Source: Bacteroides sp. UBA939 (GTDB lineage Bacteria > Bacteroidota > Bacteroidia > Bacteroidales > Bacteroidaceae). From it: DNA of 24,723 bases. Of this stretch, positions 18,252-24,723 are shown in pieces. The notes under the pieces were generated by a model that worked only from the letters and a program-made list of their open reading frames with translations, did no database searches and was not told where the DNA came from. A program made the position numbers and the translations under genes. Each line of letters begins with the position of its first letter. Within the stretch, counting starts at the first letter, position 1. The stretch covers positions 28,914 through 53,636 of the forward strand of contig NZ_DBDF01000022.1 of NCBI RefSeq assembly GCF_002293435.1. Reading direction: 5' to 3'.

Positions 18252-18733
18252 AACTTTATCATGGAAGTTTAGAGATTGTACGAGAACCACATATTATTAT
18301 ATCAACCCGTACGCTTGATTATGGATATGGATTCTATACCACCACCTCGCATGAACAAGCTGAACAGTGGATTACCCGTAAAAGAACAAGTGCAAATACC
18401 GGATATATTAATATATATGAGTTTGATGACGAACTACTTAACAGCGCCATTCTCAAAGTTTTGAAATTTGAAAAGCCAACGACAGACTGGGTGGATTTTG
18501 TGATGCAAAACCGCATGGATAAAACATATATGCATCCATACGATTTAGTATATGGTCCGGTAGCAAATGATAAAGTGTATGCAGCATTTGCTCTGTATGA
18601 AAGCGGATTGCTTGATAAAGATGGGCTTATCCGTGAATTGAAAGCGTACACATTGGTTGATCAAATGTTGTTTCATACAGAAGAAGCATTGCGTTATTTA
18701 AATTTTATTGAAGCGAAGGAGGTTTTATTATGA
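18248..18733 (+). CDS. DUF3990 protein, ADP-ribosyltransferase-like, possible toxin
   Basis: The 161-residue protein begins LYHGS, followed by LDYGYGFYTTTSHEQAEQW and DLVYGPVANDKVYAAF. These are the conserved blocks of DUF3990. The H in YHGS and the Y in GFYTT fit the NAD-binding residues of ADP-ribosyltransferase-like folds, but no catalytic glutamate can be assigned with confidence. It overlaps both neighbours by 4 bases (ATGA). A G-rich stretch, AAAGAGGGGG, precedes the start. Likely role: modifying a cellular target, held in check by one of its small neighbours. The function is inferred, not established. Confidence 0.75.
   Translation: MKLYHGSLEIVREPHIIISTRTLDYGYGFYTTTSHEQAEQWITRKRTSANTGYINIYEFDDELLNSAILKVLKFEKPTTDWVDFVMQNRMDKTYMHPYDLVYGPVANDKVYAAFALYESGLLDKDGLIRELKAYTLVDQMLFHTEEALRYLNFIEAKEVLL
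18716..18722 (+). promoter_or_regulatory. Strong Shine-Dalgarno sequence before the third cassette gene
   Basis: AAGGAGG ends 7 bases before the ATG at 18730. The Bacteroidales genes around it use A-rich leaders without such a sequence, so this site is unusual for the window. It decides the start and hints that the cassette came from a lineage that depends on Shine-Dalgarno pairing. Confidence 0.6.
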
Positions 18734-18948
18734 ACCAAACGATTACCAATGATAATCTGTACTTGCTATTACCGGGTAAAGTAGCATGGGTTGCCACTAT
18801 ATATACCGAAGAGCACCATGTCAATCCTTTGGATGCGCTAAGAATCTTCTACCATTCTAATACTTATAAGGAATTGGAGAAAGAAGAAACAAAACTATGG
18901 CACTATGGGCCGGTAGCGTTGTATGAAGAGTTTTTGGAAAAACAGTAA
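18730..18948 (+). CDS. Small protein of the DUF3791-DUF3990 cassette, putative antitoxin or partner
   Basis: The 72-residue protein has no family I can name with certainty. It looks all-helical: a hydrophobic helix (LLLPGKVAWVATIYTEEH), a second helix (PLDALRIFYHSNTYKELEKEE) and a short TKLWHYGPVALYEEFLE tail. Small proteins with this pattern are recalled beside DUF3990 genes in other genomes. The start overlaps the DUF3990 stop by 4 bases and has a strong Shine-Dalgarno sequence, which would favour higher expression, as expected for an antitoxin. Confidence 0.65.
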   Translation: MNQTITNDNLYLLLPGKVAWVATIYTEEHHVNPLDALRIFYHSNTYKELEKEETKLWHYGPVALYEEFLEKQ

Positions 18949-19002
18949 AGTTTATATGTTGTCAGGGCAATATACTGAGCAAACTAAAAGCAATAAGCAG
19001 CA

Positions 19003-19884
19003 ATGAGCAATAACACCAAAATATCCATTCGTTTCTTTGACGACCGGGAAGTTCGCGCCATTTGGGATGAGGCAAATAGTAAGTGGTGGTTTTCTGTTTT
19101 AGATATGGTGGCAGTTCTTACTGACCAAGACGATTACAGCAAAGCGCGAAACTATTGGAAATATCTCAAGACCAAGTTAAAGAAGGAAAATGATGAGTTG
19201 GTTAGTGCCACTAACCAACTGAAACTGCTGGCAAGTGATGGTAAACGTTATCTAACCGATATGCTTGATTACAATGGAATCATCGCTTTGGGAAAGCAGT
19301 TTCCCGGCAAAAAGGCAAACCGTTTTATCGAATGGTTTACGTATAGTGATGAAAGTATTGATGGCAAAAGTAAGTCAAAAGCGTATGCCTTGTTTGAGAG
19401 TTCATTTATTGATAGCATAGAGGTTGGTACTACACAAGGTTTGCAGCAGATTCATGGTTATTTGTTTGGTGGACTTTATGACTTTGCCGGTCAAATCAGG
19501 CAAAAGAATATATCGAAAGGTGGTTTTCAATTTGCAGTAGCTCGTTTCTTAGGTGCTACGTTGAGGCAGATTGAGCAAATGCCTAAAAATACATTCGATG
19601 AGATTGTGTACAAGTACGTGGAGATGAACATTGCTCATCCGTTTATGGAAGGTAATGGGCGTAGTACTCGTATTTGGCTGGATTTAATGTTTAAGCATCG
19701 ACTTAAGTGTTGTGTGGATTGGAGTCGAATAGGTAAGAAAGAGTATCTGGATGCAATGATCCGGAGTAGTACAGATAGTACCACGCTAAAAAGATTGCTC
19801 AAAGGTTCGCTTACGGATGATATTCATAGCCGTGAACTGTTTATGAAGGGAATCGATTATTCGTATTATTATGAGGAGGAATAG
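19003..19884 (+). CDS. Fic-domain protein with N-terminal Bro-N-like domain
   Basis: The 293-residue protein has two parts. Residues 1-115 resemble the Bro-N/antirepressor type of domain, with KWWFSVLDMVAVLTDQDDY and LLASDGKRYLTDMLDYNGII. Residues about 130-293 are a Fic domain with the full catalytic motif HPFMEGNGRSTR starting at H212, so AMP (or other nucleotide) transfer to protein should be possible. The C terminus ends SYYYEEE. S287-x3-E291 resembles the inhibitory motif SxxxE(G/N) of class III Fic proteins but lacks the G/N. It starts 54 bases after the small cassette gene and ends 21 bases before the CARF gene. The target is unknown. Its place in a CRISPR operon suggests a toxin or stress role, but it may be a passenger. 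Confidence 0.85.
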   Translation: MSNNTKISIRFFDDREVRAIWDEANSKWWFSVLDMVAVLTDQDDYSKARNYWKYLKTKLKKENDELVSATNQLKLLASDGKRYLTDMLDYNGIIALGKQFPGKKANRFIEWFTYSDESIDGKSKSKAYALFESSFIDSIEVGTTQGLQQIHGYLFGGLYDFAGQIRQKNISKGGFQFAVARFLGATLRQIEQMPKNTFDEIVYKYVEMNIAHPFMEGNGRSTRIWLDLMFKHRLKCCVDWSRIGKKEYLDAMIRSSTDSTTLKRLLKGSLTDDIHSRELFMKGIDYSYYYEEE

Positions 19885-19905
19885 TAAAACTAAAGAATAA
19901 AAGGT

Positions 19906-21600
19906 ATGGCACGAAAAGTCTTTATTTCCATTTTAGGAGCAAGCTTTTATGGATATTGCAAATACACAAAAGGTGAATTTGTATCGTCGGAAACGCGTTT
20001 TGTACAACAAGCTACGCTTGAATTGCTGAATGTCAAGAAGGATTGGGGAGATAAAGATATGGCTCTCTTTTTGCTGACAGAAAGAGCAAGAAAAGATAAT
20101 TGGACTGAAGAGTTGTCTGTCCGCAAAGACAATAGAACAGGAAATGACGTCCCTTATTTAGGATTGCAAAAGGAATTGAAAGATATGGGATTACCTTTTA
20201 AACCGAAAGACTTGAATATCCCTGATGGGAAAGATGAACCTGAGATGTGGGAAATCTTCAATATCCTTTTTAATGAGTTACAGAAAGACGATGAATTGTA
20301 TTTTGATCTGACACATAGCTTTCGTTATCTACCAATGCTTGTATTGGTTTTGGGGAATTATGCTAAATTCCTTAAGAAAGTAACTGTCAAGTATATCTCT
20401 TATGGCAATTATGAGGCTCGAGATACGGTCTCAAATGAAGCTCCTATTGTAGATTTGTTACCTTTGTCTTCATTGCAAGACTGGACCTTTGCGGCAGCTA
20501 ATTTTATAGAAAATGGTAATGCTGAAAGAATAGAGAAACTATCAAACGACAAAGTTAGTTCTATTTTGAGGGCTACATCGGGAAAAGATGAAAAGGCCGG
20601 ATTGATTAAAGGATTTGGTAAAGCTTTACTTCAGGTAACAAACGACATGAATATATGCCGTGGAATTAATATTTGTAAAGGAGATAATATGCAGAAACTC
20701 AAATCTTACCTAAAAGATGTAGATGCGAATATTATCAAACCTCTATCACCTATCGTTACGAAAATAGAAGAAAGCTTTTCTTGCTTTGATGGATACAGTA
20801 ATGCTGAATGTGCAATTGTTGCTGCACGATGGTGCTTTGAGCATGGAATGTATGAACAGGCTGTGACGATACTTCAAGAAGGGATTGTTACGTTTTTTTG
20901 TTTGAGGCACAAGCTTAACGAGATAGATGCTGAGGAGCGTAAAAAAGTTAATGACGCTTTTTACTATTATACGAAAGGTGGAATACCGACAGGATATGAA
21001 AGTCGTGAAGTTGTTGAGAATATTTGGAATGATGAGACTTTTGCTGAAGAATTAGCAAATGCATTTTTTCATTTAACTGATATAAGAAATGATTTTAATC
21101 ATTCAGGAATGCGAAAGCAGCCTTTGACATCTCAAAAGATAGTGGATGGTATTAAGAAGCGCATAAATAGTACTGAATCTCTCTTGCTTAATCGGGAGAG
21201 TGAATTGCAAAATACTTTCACTCCTTTGCTACTCATTAACCTCTCCAATCATCCCTTCTCCGCTTGGTCTGAGCAGCAGTACCAAGCAGCGGAAGTCTAT
21301 GGCAAATGTGTTGATTTGCCATTCCCCGACATTAATCCTCTGTGTAATGACCAAGAGATTGAACAACTTTCCGATGAATACCTGGAAAAAGTTCTTGTAA
21401 TGAGCAACGGACACGAAGGTACCCTTACTGTTCACTTAATGGGCGAACTCACCTTTTGTTTCTCACTCTTGCGAAAGCTGCAAAGTCGGAACATACGCTG
21501 TATAGCATCCTGTACCGAGCGCAATGTGACAATGACGGAAGACGGAGTGAAACATACGTTTTTTCATTTTGTGCGTTTTCGTGATTATACTAATACATAA
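19906..21600 (+). CDS. csx2: CARF-HEPN RNase (Csx1/Csx2, TM1812 family) with extra C-terminal domain
   Basis: This 564-residue protein is the likely receiver of cyclic oligoadenylate made by Cas10. The CARF domain (about 1-200) starts with KVFISILGASFYG and has ETRFVQ and DLTHSFRYLP (D134-H137), the DxTH motif of the family. The HEPN domain (about 280-430) carries the catalytic RxxxxH as R394-NDFN-H399, so RNase activity should be intact. After about residue 440 comes an extra region of about 125 residues (INLSNHP, VDLPFPDI, VHLMGELTF, CTERNV, FHFVRFRDY) not expected in the family. It looks like a small alpha/beta domain similar to stand-alone proteins I recall from other genomes but cannot name. 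Base composition becomes visibly richer in C from about 21215, supporting a fusion. Cas1 starts 6 bases downstream. Confidence 0.85.
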   Translation: MARKVFISILGASFYGYCKYTKGEFVSSETRFVQQATLELLNVKKDWGDKDMALFLLTERARKDNWTEELSVRKDNRTGNDVPYLGLQKELKDMGLPFKPKDLNIPDGKDEPEMWEIFNILFNELQKDDELYFDLTHSFRYLPMLVLVLGNYAKFLKKVTVKYISYGNYEARDTVSNEAPIVDLLPLSSLQDWTFAAANFIENGNAERIEKLSNDKVSSILRATSGKDEKAGLIKGFGKALLQVTNDMNICRGINICKGDNMQKLKSYLKDVDANIIKPLSPIVTKIEESFSCFDGYSNAECAIVAARWCFEHGMYEQAVTILQEGIVTFFCLRHKLNEIDAEERKKVNDAFYYYTKGGIPTGYESREVVENIWNDETFAEELANAFFHLTDIRNDFNHSGMRKQPLTSQKIVDGIKKRINSTESLLLNRESELQNTFTPLLLINLSNHPFSAWSEQQYQAAEVYGKCVDLPFPDINPLCNDQEIEQLSDEYLEKVLVMSNGHEGTLTVHLMGELTFCFSLLRKLQSRNIRCIASCTERNVTMTEDGVKHTFFHFVRFRDYTNT

Positions 21601-21606
21601 AGTTAT

Positions 21607-22587
21607 ATGGAACTCATCTTAAACACATTCGGCACCTCGCTCAGCCGTGATAACGAAGGATTTGTTATCACCCATAAAGACGGACGGCAGCGCATTCCGG
21701 CAGATGGTATTAAGTCTATACAGATAAGCCGGGGTGCTCAAATCACAAGTGACGCTGTGATGCTGGCAATAGAAAATGAAATTGAGGTACTCTTTATGGA
21801 CAAGGGAGGTATGCCGATAGGTCGTATTTGGAGTCCAAAGTACGGCTCCATATCTACCATTCGTAAAGGGCAGCTTAACTTTACGTTTTCCAAAGATGCG
21901 CTGACATGGATAAAGGATATTATCCGCCGGAAGATAGAAAACCAGCAGGCGTTGTTGCTGATGATGAATGCTACCGGAGCAGATATTGAACGCAAACGTG
22001 ATAAGGCTATTTCCCGGCTGGAAGATTATCGTACGAAAATCGCCACAGTGGATGGAGAGGTTATTTCGGATGTAGCCGCACAGCTGCGTGGCTGGGAAGG
22101 CGTGGCTTCTAAAATATATTTCGAGGCGCTTAATTTGTTCATCCCTGAAGAATACCGCTTTGACGGACGCTCGCAACATCCGGCAATGGACATAACAAAT
22201 GCTTTTTTAAACTACGGCTATGGTATCTTATATGGAAAAATAGAGGGCGCGTTGATAAAAGCCGGCATCGACCCTTATGTGGGAGTGCTTCATCGCGATG
22301 ACTACAACCGCCCGGTATTAGTGTACGATGTAATTGAACTTTATCGTGTATGGGTGGACTATGTAGTGTACAGTCTCGTAGCGCAACGGGTAGTAACCGA
22401 AGAGTATTATTCCGTGCGCGATGATGGCTCTTACTGGCTGGAAGGATTGGGCAGACGCATCCTCATACAGTCACTCAACGATTATCTGGAGGAAGTGATA
22501 TCCGTGAAATCAGTTTCCCGTTCTCGCCTGACTCAGATACAACTGTATGCGACTGATTTGGCACAACAATTTAAACGTTACGAATGA
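21607..22587 (+). CDS. cas1: Cas1 integrase
   Basis: The 326-residue protein joins new spacers into the array. The metal-binding residues are visible: E164 in RGWEGVASKIYFEAL, H229 in GVLHRDDYNRP, and D241/E244 in VYDVIELYR. The N-terminal beta domain (ISRGAQITSDAVMLAIENEIEVLFMD) is normal. There is no fused reverse transcriptase. The gene starts 6 bases after the CARF effector and overlaps the primase-like gene by 4 bases (ATGA), tying the two in translation. Confidence 0.97.
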   Translation: MELILNTFGTSLSRDNEGFVITHKDGRQRIPADGIKSIQISRGAQITSDAVMLAIENEIEVLFMDKGGMPIGRIWSPKYGSISTIRKGQLNFTFSKDALTWIKDIIRRKIENQQALLLMMNATGADIERKRDKAISRLEDYRTKIATVDGEVISDVAAQLRGWEGVASKIYFEALNLFIPEEYRFDGRSQHPAMDITNAFLNYGYGILYGKIEGALIKAGIDPYVGVLHRDDYNRPVLVYDVIELYRVWVDYVVYSLVAQRVVTEEYYSVRDDGSYWLEGLGRRILIQSLNDYLEEVISVKSVSRSRLTQIQLYATDLAQQFKRYE

Positions 22588-23609
22588 TGCTGTTGGTAGG
22601 AACAAATATCACGAGTGCCGCTGATGCTTTAAAAAAAGTAACGGTGGAGTATCTGTATCATAGTTTCCGCAATCCTAAGCCGGAGATTAGTGCGAAAATC
22701 AGGCAACTGCGCATTGTGCGCCGCTTGGATGTCAAACAATATGCGGCATTAAAGAGAATGTTGCCTTATGTGGTGTGTGGCATGTTCAATCCTCCTTATC
22801 GGCGAACGGAGAACTTCGCTTTTATAGAATATTTTATGGTTGATATTGACCATCTGACAGAAAAGGGACTGGACATTGCGGATGTACGTAAACGGATAGA
22901 GCAGGATGAGCGGGTAGCGCTCTGTTTTCTTTCTCCCGGAGAAGATGGGTTGAAAGTGTTATTCCGGTTGAAGGAGCGTTGCTATGATGCAGGGTTATAT
23001 TCCCTTTTTTACAAGGCTTTTGTGCGCAAGTTCTCTATCCATTATCAGTTGGAACAAGTGGTAGATGCGCGAACATGCGATGTTTGTCGGGCTTGTTTTG
23101 TCAGTATAGATCCTGATGTCTATTACTCGCCTGATAGTACGCCTGTAGATATAAATGAATATATAGATACATCGGATATCACTGGCATGATGGATATGAA
23201 GGCTTCGTTTGCTAAAGAAGAGAAAGAGCAGGCAGGGAATGGGAAAGAAGAAATGCAGTCGTCTGATCCTGATGCTGACGTCTTGGCACGTATCAAAGAA
23301 GTACTTCACCCAAAGGCTGCTAAACGCGGGAAAGAAAAACCACCTGTGTATGTTCCCGAACAGCTTGATGAATTGATGGATGGATTGAGAAAATATATTG
23401 AGGATACCGGTACATCGATTTACGAAGTTATCAACATTCAGTATGGCAAGAAGCTGCGGATGAAGGTTGGACTGCGGCAGGCGGAAATCAATCTTTTTTA
23501 TGGTAAGCGTGGGTTCAGTGTAGTACAATCTCCCCGTTGTGGTACGTCTTCGGAGCTAAATCAGTTAATGGCGGATTTGATAACTTCCTTTTTGAATGAG
23601 AATACATAA
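22584..23609 (+). CDS. CRISPR-associated primase-polymerase-like protein (BT4734/VirE-N type)
   Basis: This 341-residue protein lies between cas1 and cas2. The N-terminal 190 residues carry archaeo-eukaryotic primase (AEP) features as in the BT4734-like/VirE-N family: motif I YFMVDIDHL with D87 and D89; motif II LSPGEDGLKVLFRL (116-129); motif III DARTCDVCRACFVSIDPDVYY (in two blocks, 161-171 and 172-181), with R169 and D176. An acidic linker (about 200-250) joins a C-terminal module with INLFYGKRGFSVV and SELNQLMADLI, of unknown function. CRISPR-associated primase-polymerases have been described with Cas1 and Cas2 in other type III loci, so a role in filling or copying spacer DNA is plausible. 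The usual motif II histidine is a lysine (K124) here, so activity is uncertain. Translation starts at ATGATG overlapping the cas1 stop. Confidence 0.8.
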   Translation: MMLLVGTNITSAADALKKVTVEYLYHSFRNPKPEISAKIRQLRIVRRLDVKQYAALKRMLPYVVCGMFNPPYRRTENFAFIEYFMVDIDHLTEKGLDIADVRKRIEQDERVALCFLSPGEDGLKVLFRLKERCYDAGLYSLFYKAFVRKFSIHYQLEQVVDARTCDVCRACFVSIDPDVYYSPDSTPVDINEYIDTSDITGMMDMKASFAKEEKEQAGNGKEEMQSSDPDADVLARIKEVLHPKAAKRGKEKPPVYVPEQLDELMDGLRKYIEDTGTSIYEVINIQYGKKLRMKVGLRQAEINLFYGKRGFSVVQSPRCGTSSELNQLMADLITSFLNENT

Positions 23610-23623
23610 TTTGCGTGTGTGAT

Positions 23624-24109
23624 ATGACCACGAAGAAAAAGAAGACGGTGTTGACCTTTCCGCAGAAAATGATGAAATTATCGCAAGCGGGAATGGCGAA
23701 TAGTAAGATGATAAACCGCTTACCTAACGACTATGCTTCCATACCGGAACTTGACGTACGGGTCAGGCATGTATTAGGATTGATTAATAACCCTCAAAGA
23801 CCGGCTACCAATATGTTGTTTTTTGTGATGTACGATATAGAGAATAATAAGGTTCGCAATCAGATAGCTAAGTATCTGTTGCGTAAAGGTTGTACCCGTG
23901 TGCAGCGTTCCATATTTCTGGCGGATCTGAATGCGGACAAGTATGAATCTATTCGCAGTGACCTCGCTGAAGTGCAGTCGCTCTATGACAATCATGACAG
24001 TATCTTGATTGTACCCATCTCTACCGATTATCTTCAAGCTATGAAGATAATTGGGAAGTCAATAGATGTAGATATTATTATGAAGTCTAAAAATACTCTA
24101 TTTTTTTAG
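23624..24109 (+). CDS. cas2: Cas2 with long N-terminal extension
   Basis: I chose the ATG at 23624 (161 residues, starting MTTKKKK). An in-frame GTG three codons upstream is possible but less likely. The Cas2 core begins at about residue 64 with NMLFFVMYDIENNKVR, containing the conserved D71, followed by YLLRKGCTRVQRSIFLADL and DSILIVPIS. The first 60 residues are an extension beyond ordinary Cas2 (usually about 90-100 residues): a lysine-rich start, a basic stretch with FPQKMMKLSQAG, and VRVRHVLGLI. It may contact DNA, Cas1 or the primase-like protein. The C terminus (KSKNTLFF) is also slightly longer. It lies 14 bases after the primase-like gene and 142 bases before the array. Confidence 0.93.
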   Translation: MTTKKKKTVLTFPQKMMKLSQAGMANSKMINRLPNDYASIPELDVRVRHVLGLINNPQRPATNMLFFVMYDIENNKVRNQIAKYLLRKGCTRVQRSIFLADLNADKYESIRSDLAEVQSLYDNHDSILIVPISTDYLQAMKIIGKSIDVDIIMKSKNTLFF

Positions 24110-24251
24110 GCTTTATTAATTATTCGTTCTATGAAATATTGTTTATCTTTGCCGCCGCTTTTGAAAGGGCACTTTTTTGCTAATGCAATGTGTTTCTGAT
24201 TAATTATTTGATGGTAATTTATTGGTTATTAGCGGTATGTGATAAGATGCC
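24110..24251 (+). promoter_or_regulatory. CRISPR leader
   Basis: This AT-rich 142-base stretch between cas2 and the first repeat has no open reading frame of note. TATCTTTG at 24144-24151 matches the -7 consensus and would start transcription near 24158, about 95 bases before the first repeat. No good -33 element is seen. Position and the repeat's 3' end (ATTAAGAC, a plausible 8-base crRNA tag) support left-to-right transcription. Confidence 0.65.
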
Positions 24252-24723
24252 CTCGTGTTTGTACTTCCAATAGAATAAGGATTAAGACAGTTCAAGAATA
24301 TCCTTATAATCTTCCTCTAATTTCTCGTGTTTGTACTTCCAATAGAATAAGGATTAAGACTATCTTTGTCAAATAATAATGTTAACAGAGTTCCATACTC
24401 GTGTTTGTACTTCCAATAGAATAAGGATTAAGACAGTTCTTGAATTCCCTCATTGTCAAGGTCTTCAGCAACTCGTGTTTGTACTTCCAATAGAATAAGG
24501 ATTAAGACAGATTAATTGATTTCATTTTTCTATTTTTTAATTCTCGTGTTTGTACTTCCAATAGAATAAGGATTAAGACTCTGCACTTAAACCATTGTCT
24601 GTTGACGCCGTTTGCTCGTGTTTGTACTTCCAATAGAATAAGGATTAAGACAGCTGCATCCAAATACTTTTGCATCGTTTTAAACGCTCGTGTTTGTACT
24701 TCCAATAGAATAAGGATTAAGAC
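24252..24723 (+). CRISPR. CRISPR array, 7 identical 37-base repeats, 6 spacers, cut by window edge
   Basis: Repeats are at 24252-24288, 24324-24360, 24398-24434, 24472-24508, 24543-24579, 24615-24651 and 24687-24723. All seven are identical, beginning CTCGTGTTTG and ending GGATTAAGAC. Spacers are 35, 37, 37, 34, 35 and 35 bases. There is no decayed repeat, so these are the young, leader-near units and the array continues to the right. The repeat has at best a weak internal stem. Cas6 cutting 8 bases from the repeat end would give the 5' tag AUUAAGAC. No spacer matches the rest of the window by eye. Confidence 0.98.

Noticed and set aside
21607..24109. Reverse transcriptase in the adaptation module
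   Set aside because: No YxDD-type motif or RT domain is present in or near Cas1.
24502..24705. Minus-strand open frame with repeated ILILLEVQTR
   Set aside because: It is the translation of CRISPR repeats and spacers, not a gene.

Overview
The window looks like chromosomal DNA of a Bacteroides-type bacterium (order Bacteroidales). It carries a hybrid two-component regulator of the kind found in gut Bacteroides. Its promoters match the Bacteroides pattern (TAnnTTTG at -7, with a TTTG-like element about 19-20 bases upstream), and most start codons lack a Shine-Dalgarno sequence. The species cannot be named from the sequence alone.

Layout. (1) 1-301: non-coding, with a strong hairpin and the promoter of the regulator. 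(2) 302-4405: a hybrid histidine kinase/response regulator (HTCS). (3) 4436-9301, minus strand: sbcD-sbcC, a nuclease/ATPase pair for DNA ends and hairpins, with its own promoter. (4) 9374-11177, minus strand: an AAA ATPase followed by an RloB-family protein, a probable two-gene anti-phage module. (5) 11178-11511: a divergent promoter region. (6) 11512-24109, plus strand: a complete type III-A CRISPR-Cas locus. Its order is cas6, cas10/csm1, csm2, csm3, csm4, csm5, then an embedded cassette (DUF3791, DUF3990, a small protein, a Fic protein), then a CARF-HEPN effector with an extra C-terminal domain, cas1, a primase-polymerase-like gene and cas2. (7) 24110-24251: the leader. (8) 24252-24723: a CRISPR array with seven identical 37-base repeats and six spacers, running off the right edge.

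How the genes work together. Cas6 should cut the array transcript into crRNAs. Csm1-Csm5 form the effector complex: Csm3 keeps its target-RNA-cutting aspartate, and Cas10 keeps both its HD nuclease motif and the GGDD cyclase motif, so cyclic oligoadenylate signalling is expected. The CARF-HEPN protein is the obvious receiver, an RNase switched on by that signal. Cas1, the primase-like protein and Cas2 form a compact adaptation module with no reverse transcriptase.

The most interesting features are the unrecognised ~125-residue domain fused to the CARF-HEPN RNase, the primase-like gene between cas1 and cas2, the long N-terminal extension on Cas2, and the ADP-ribosyltransferase-like/Fic toxin-like cassette placed inside the CRISPR operon.
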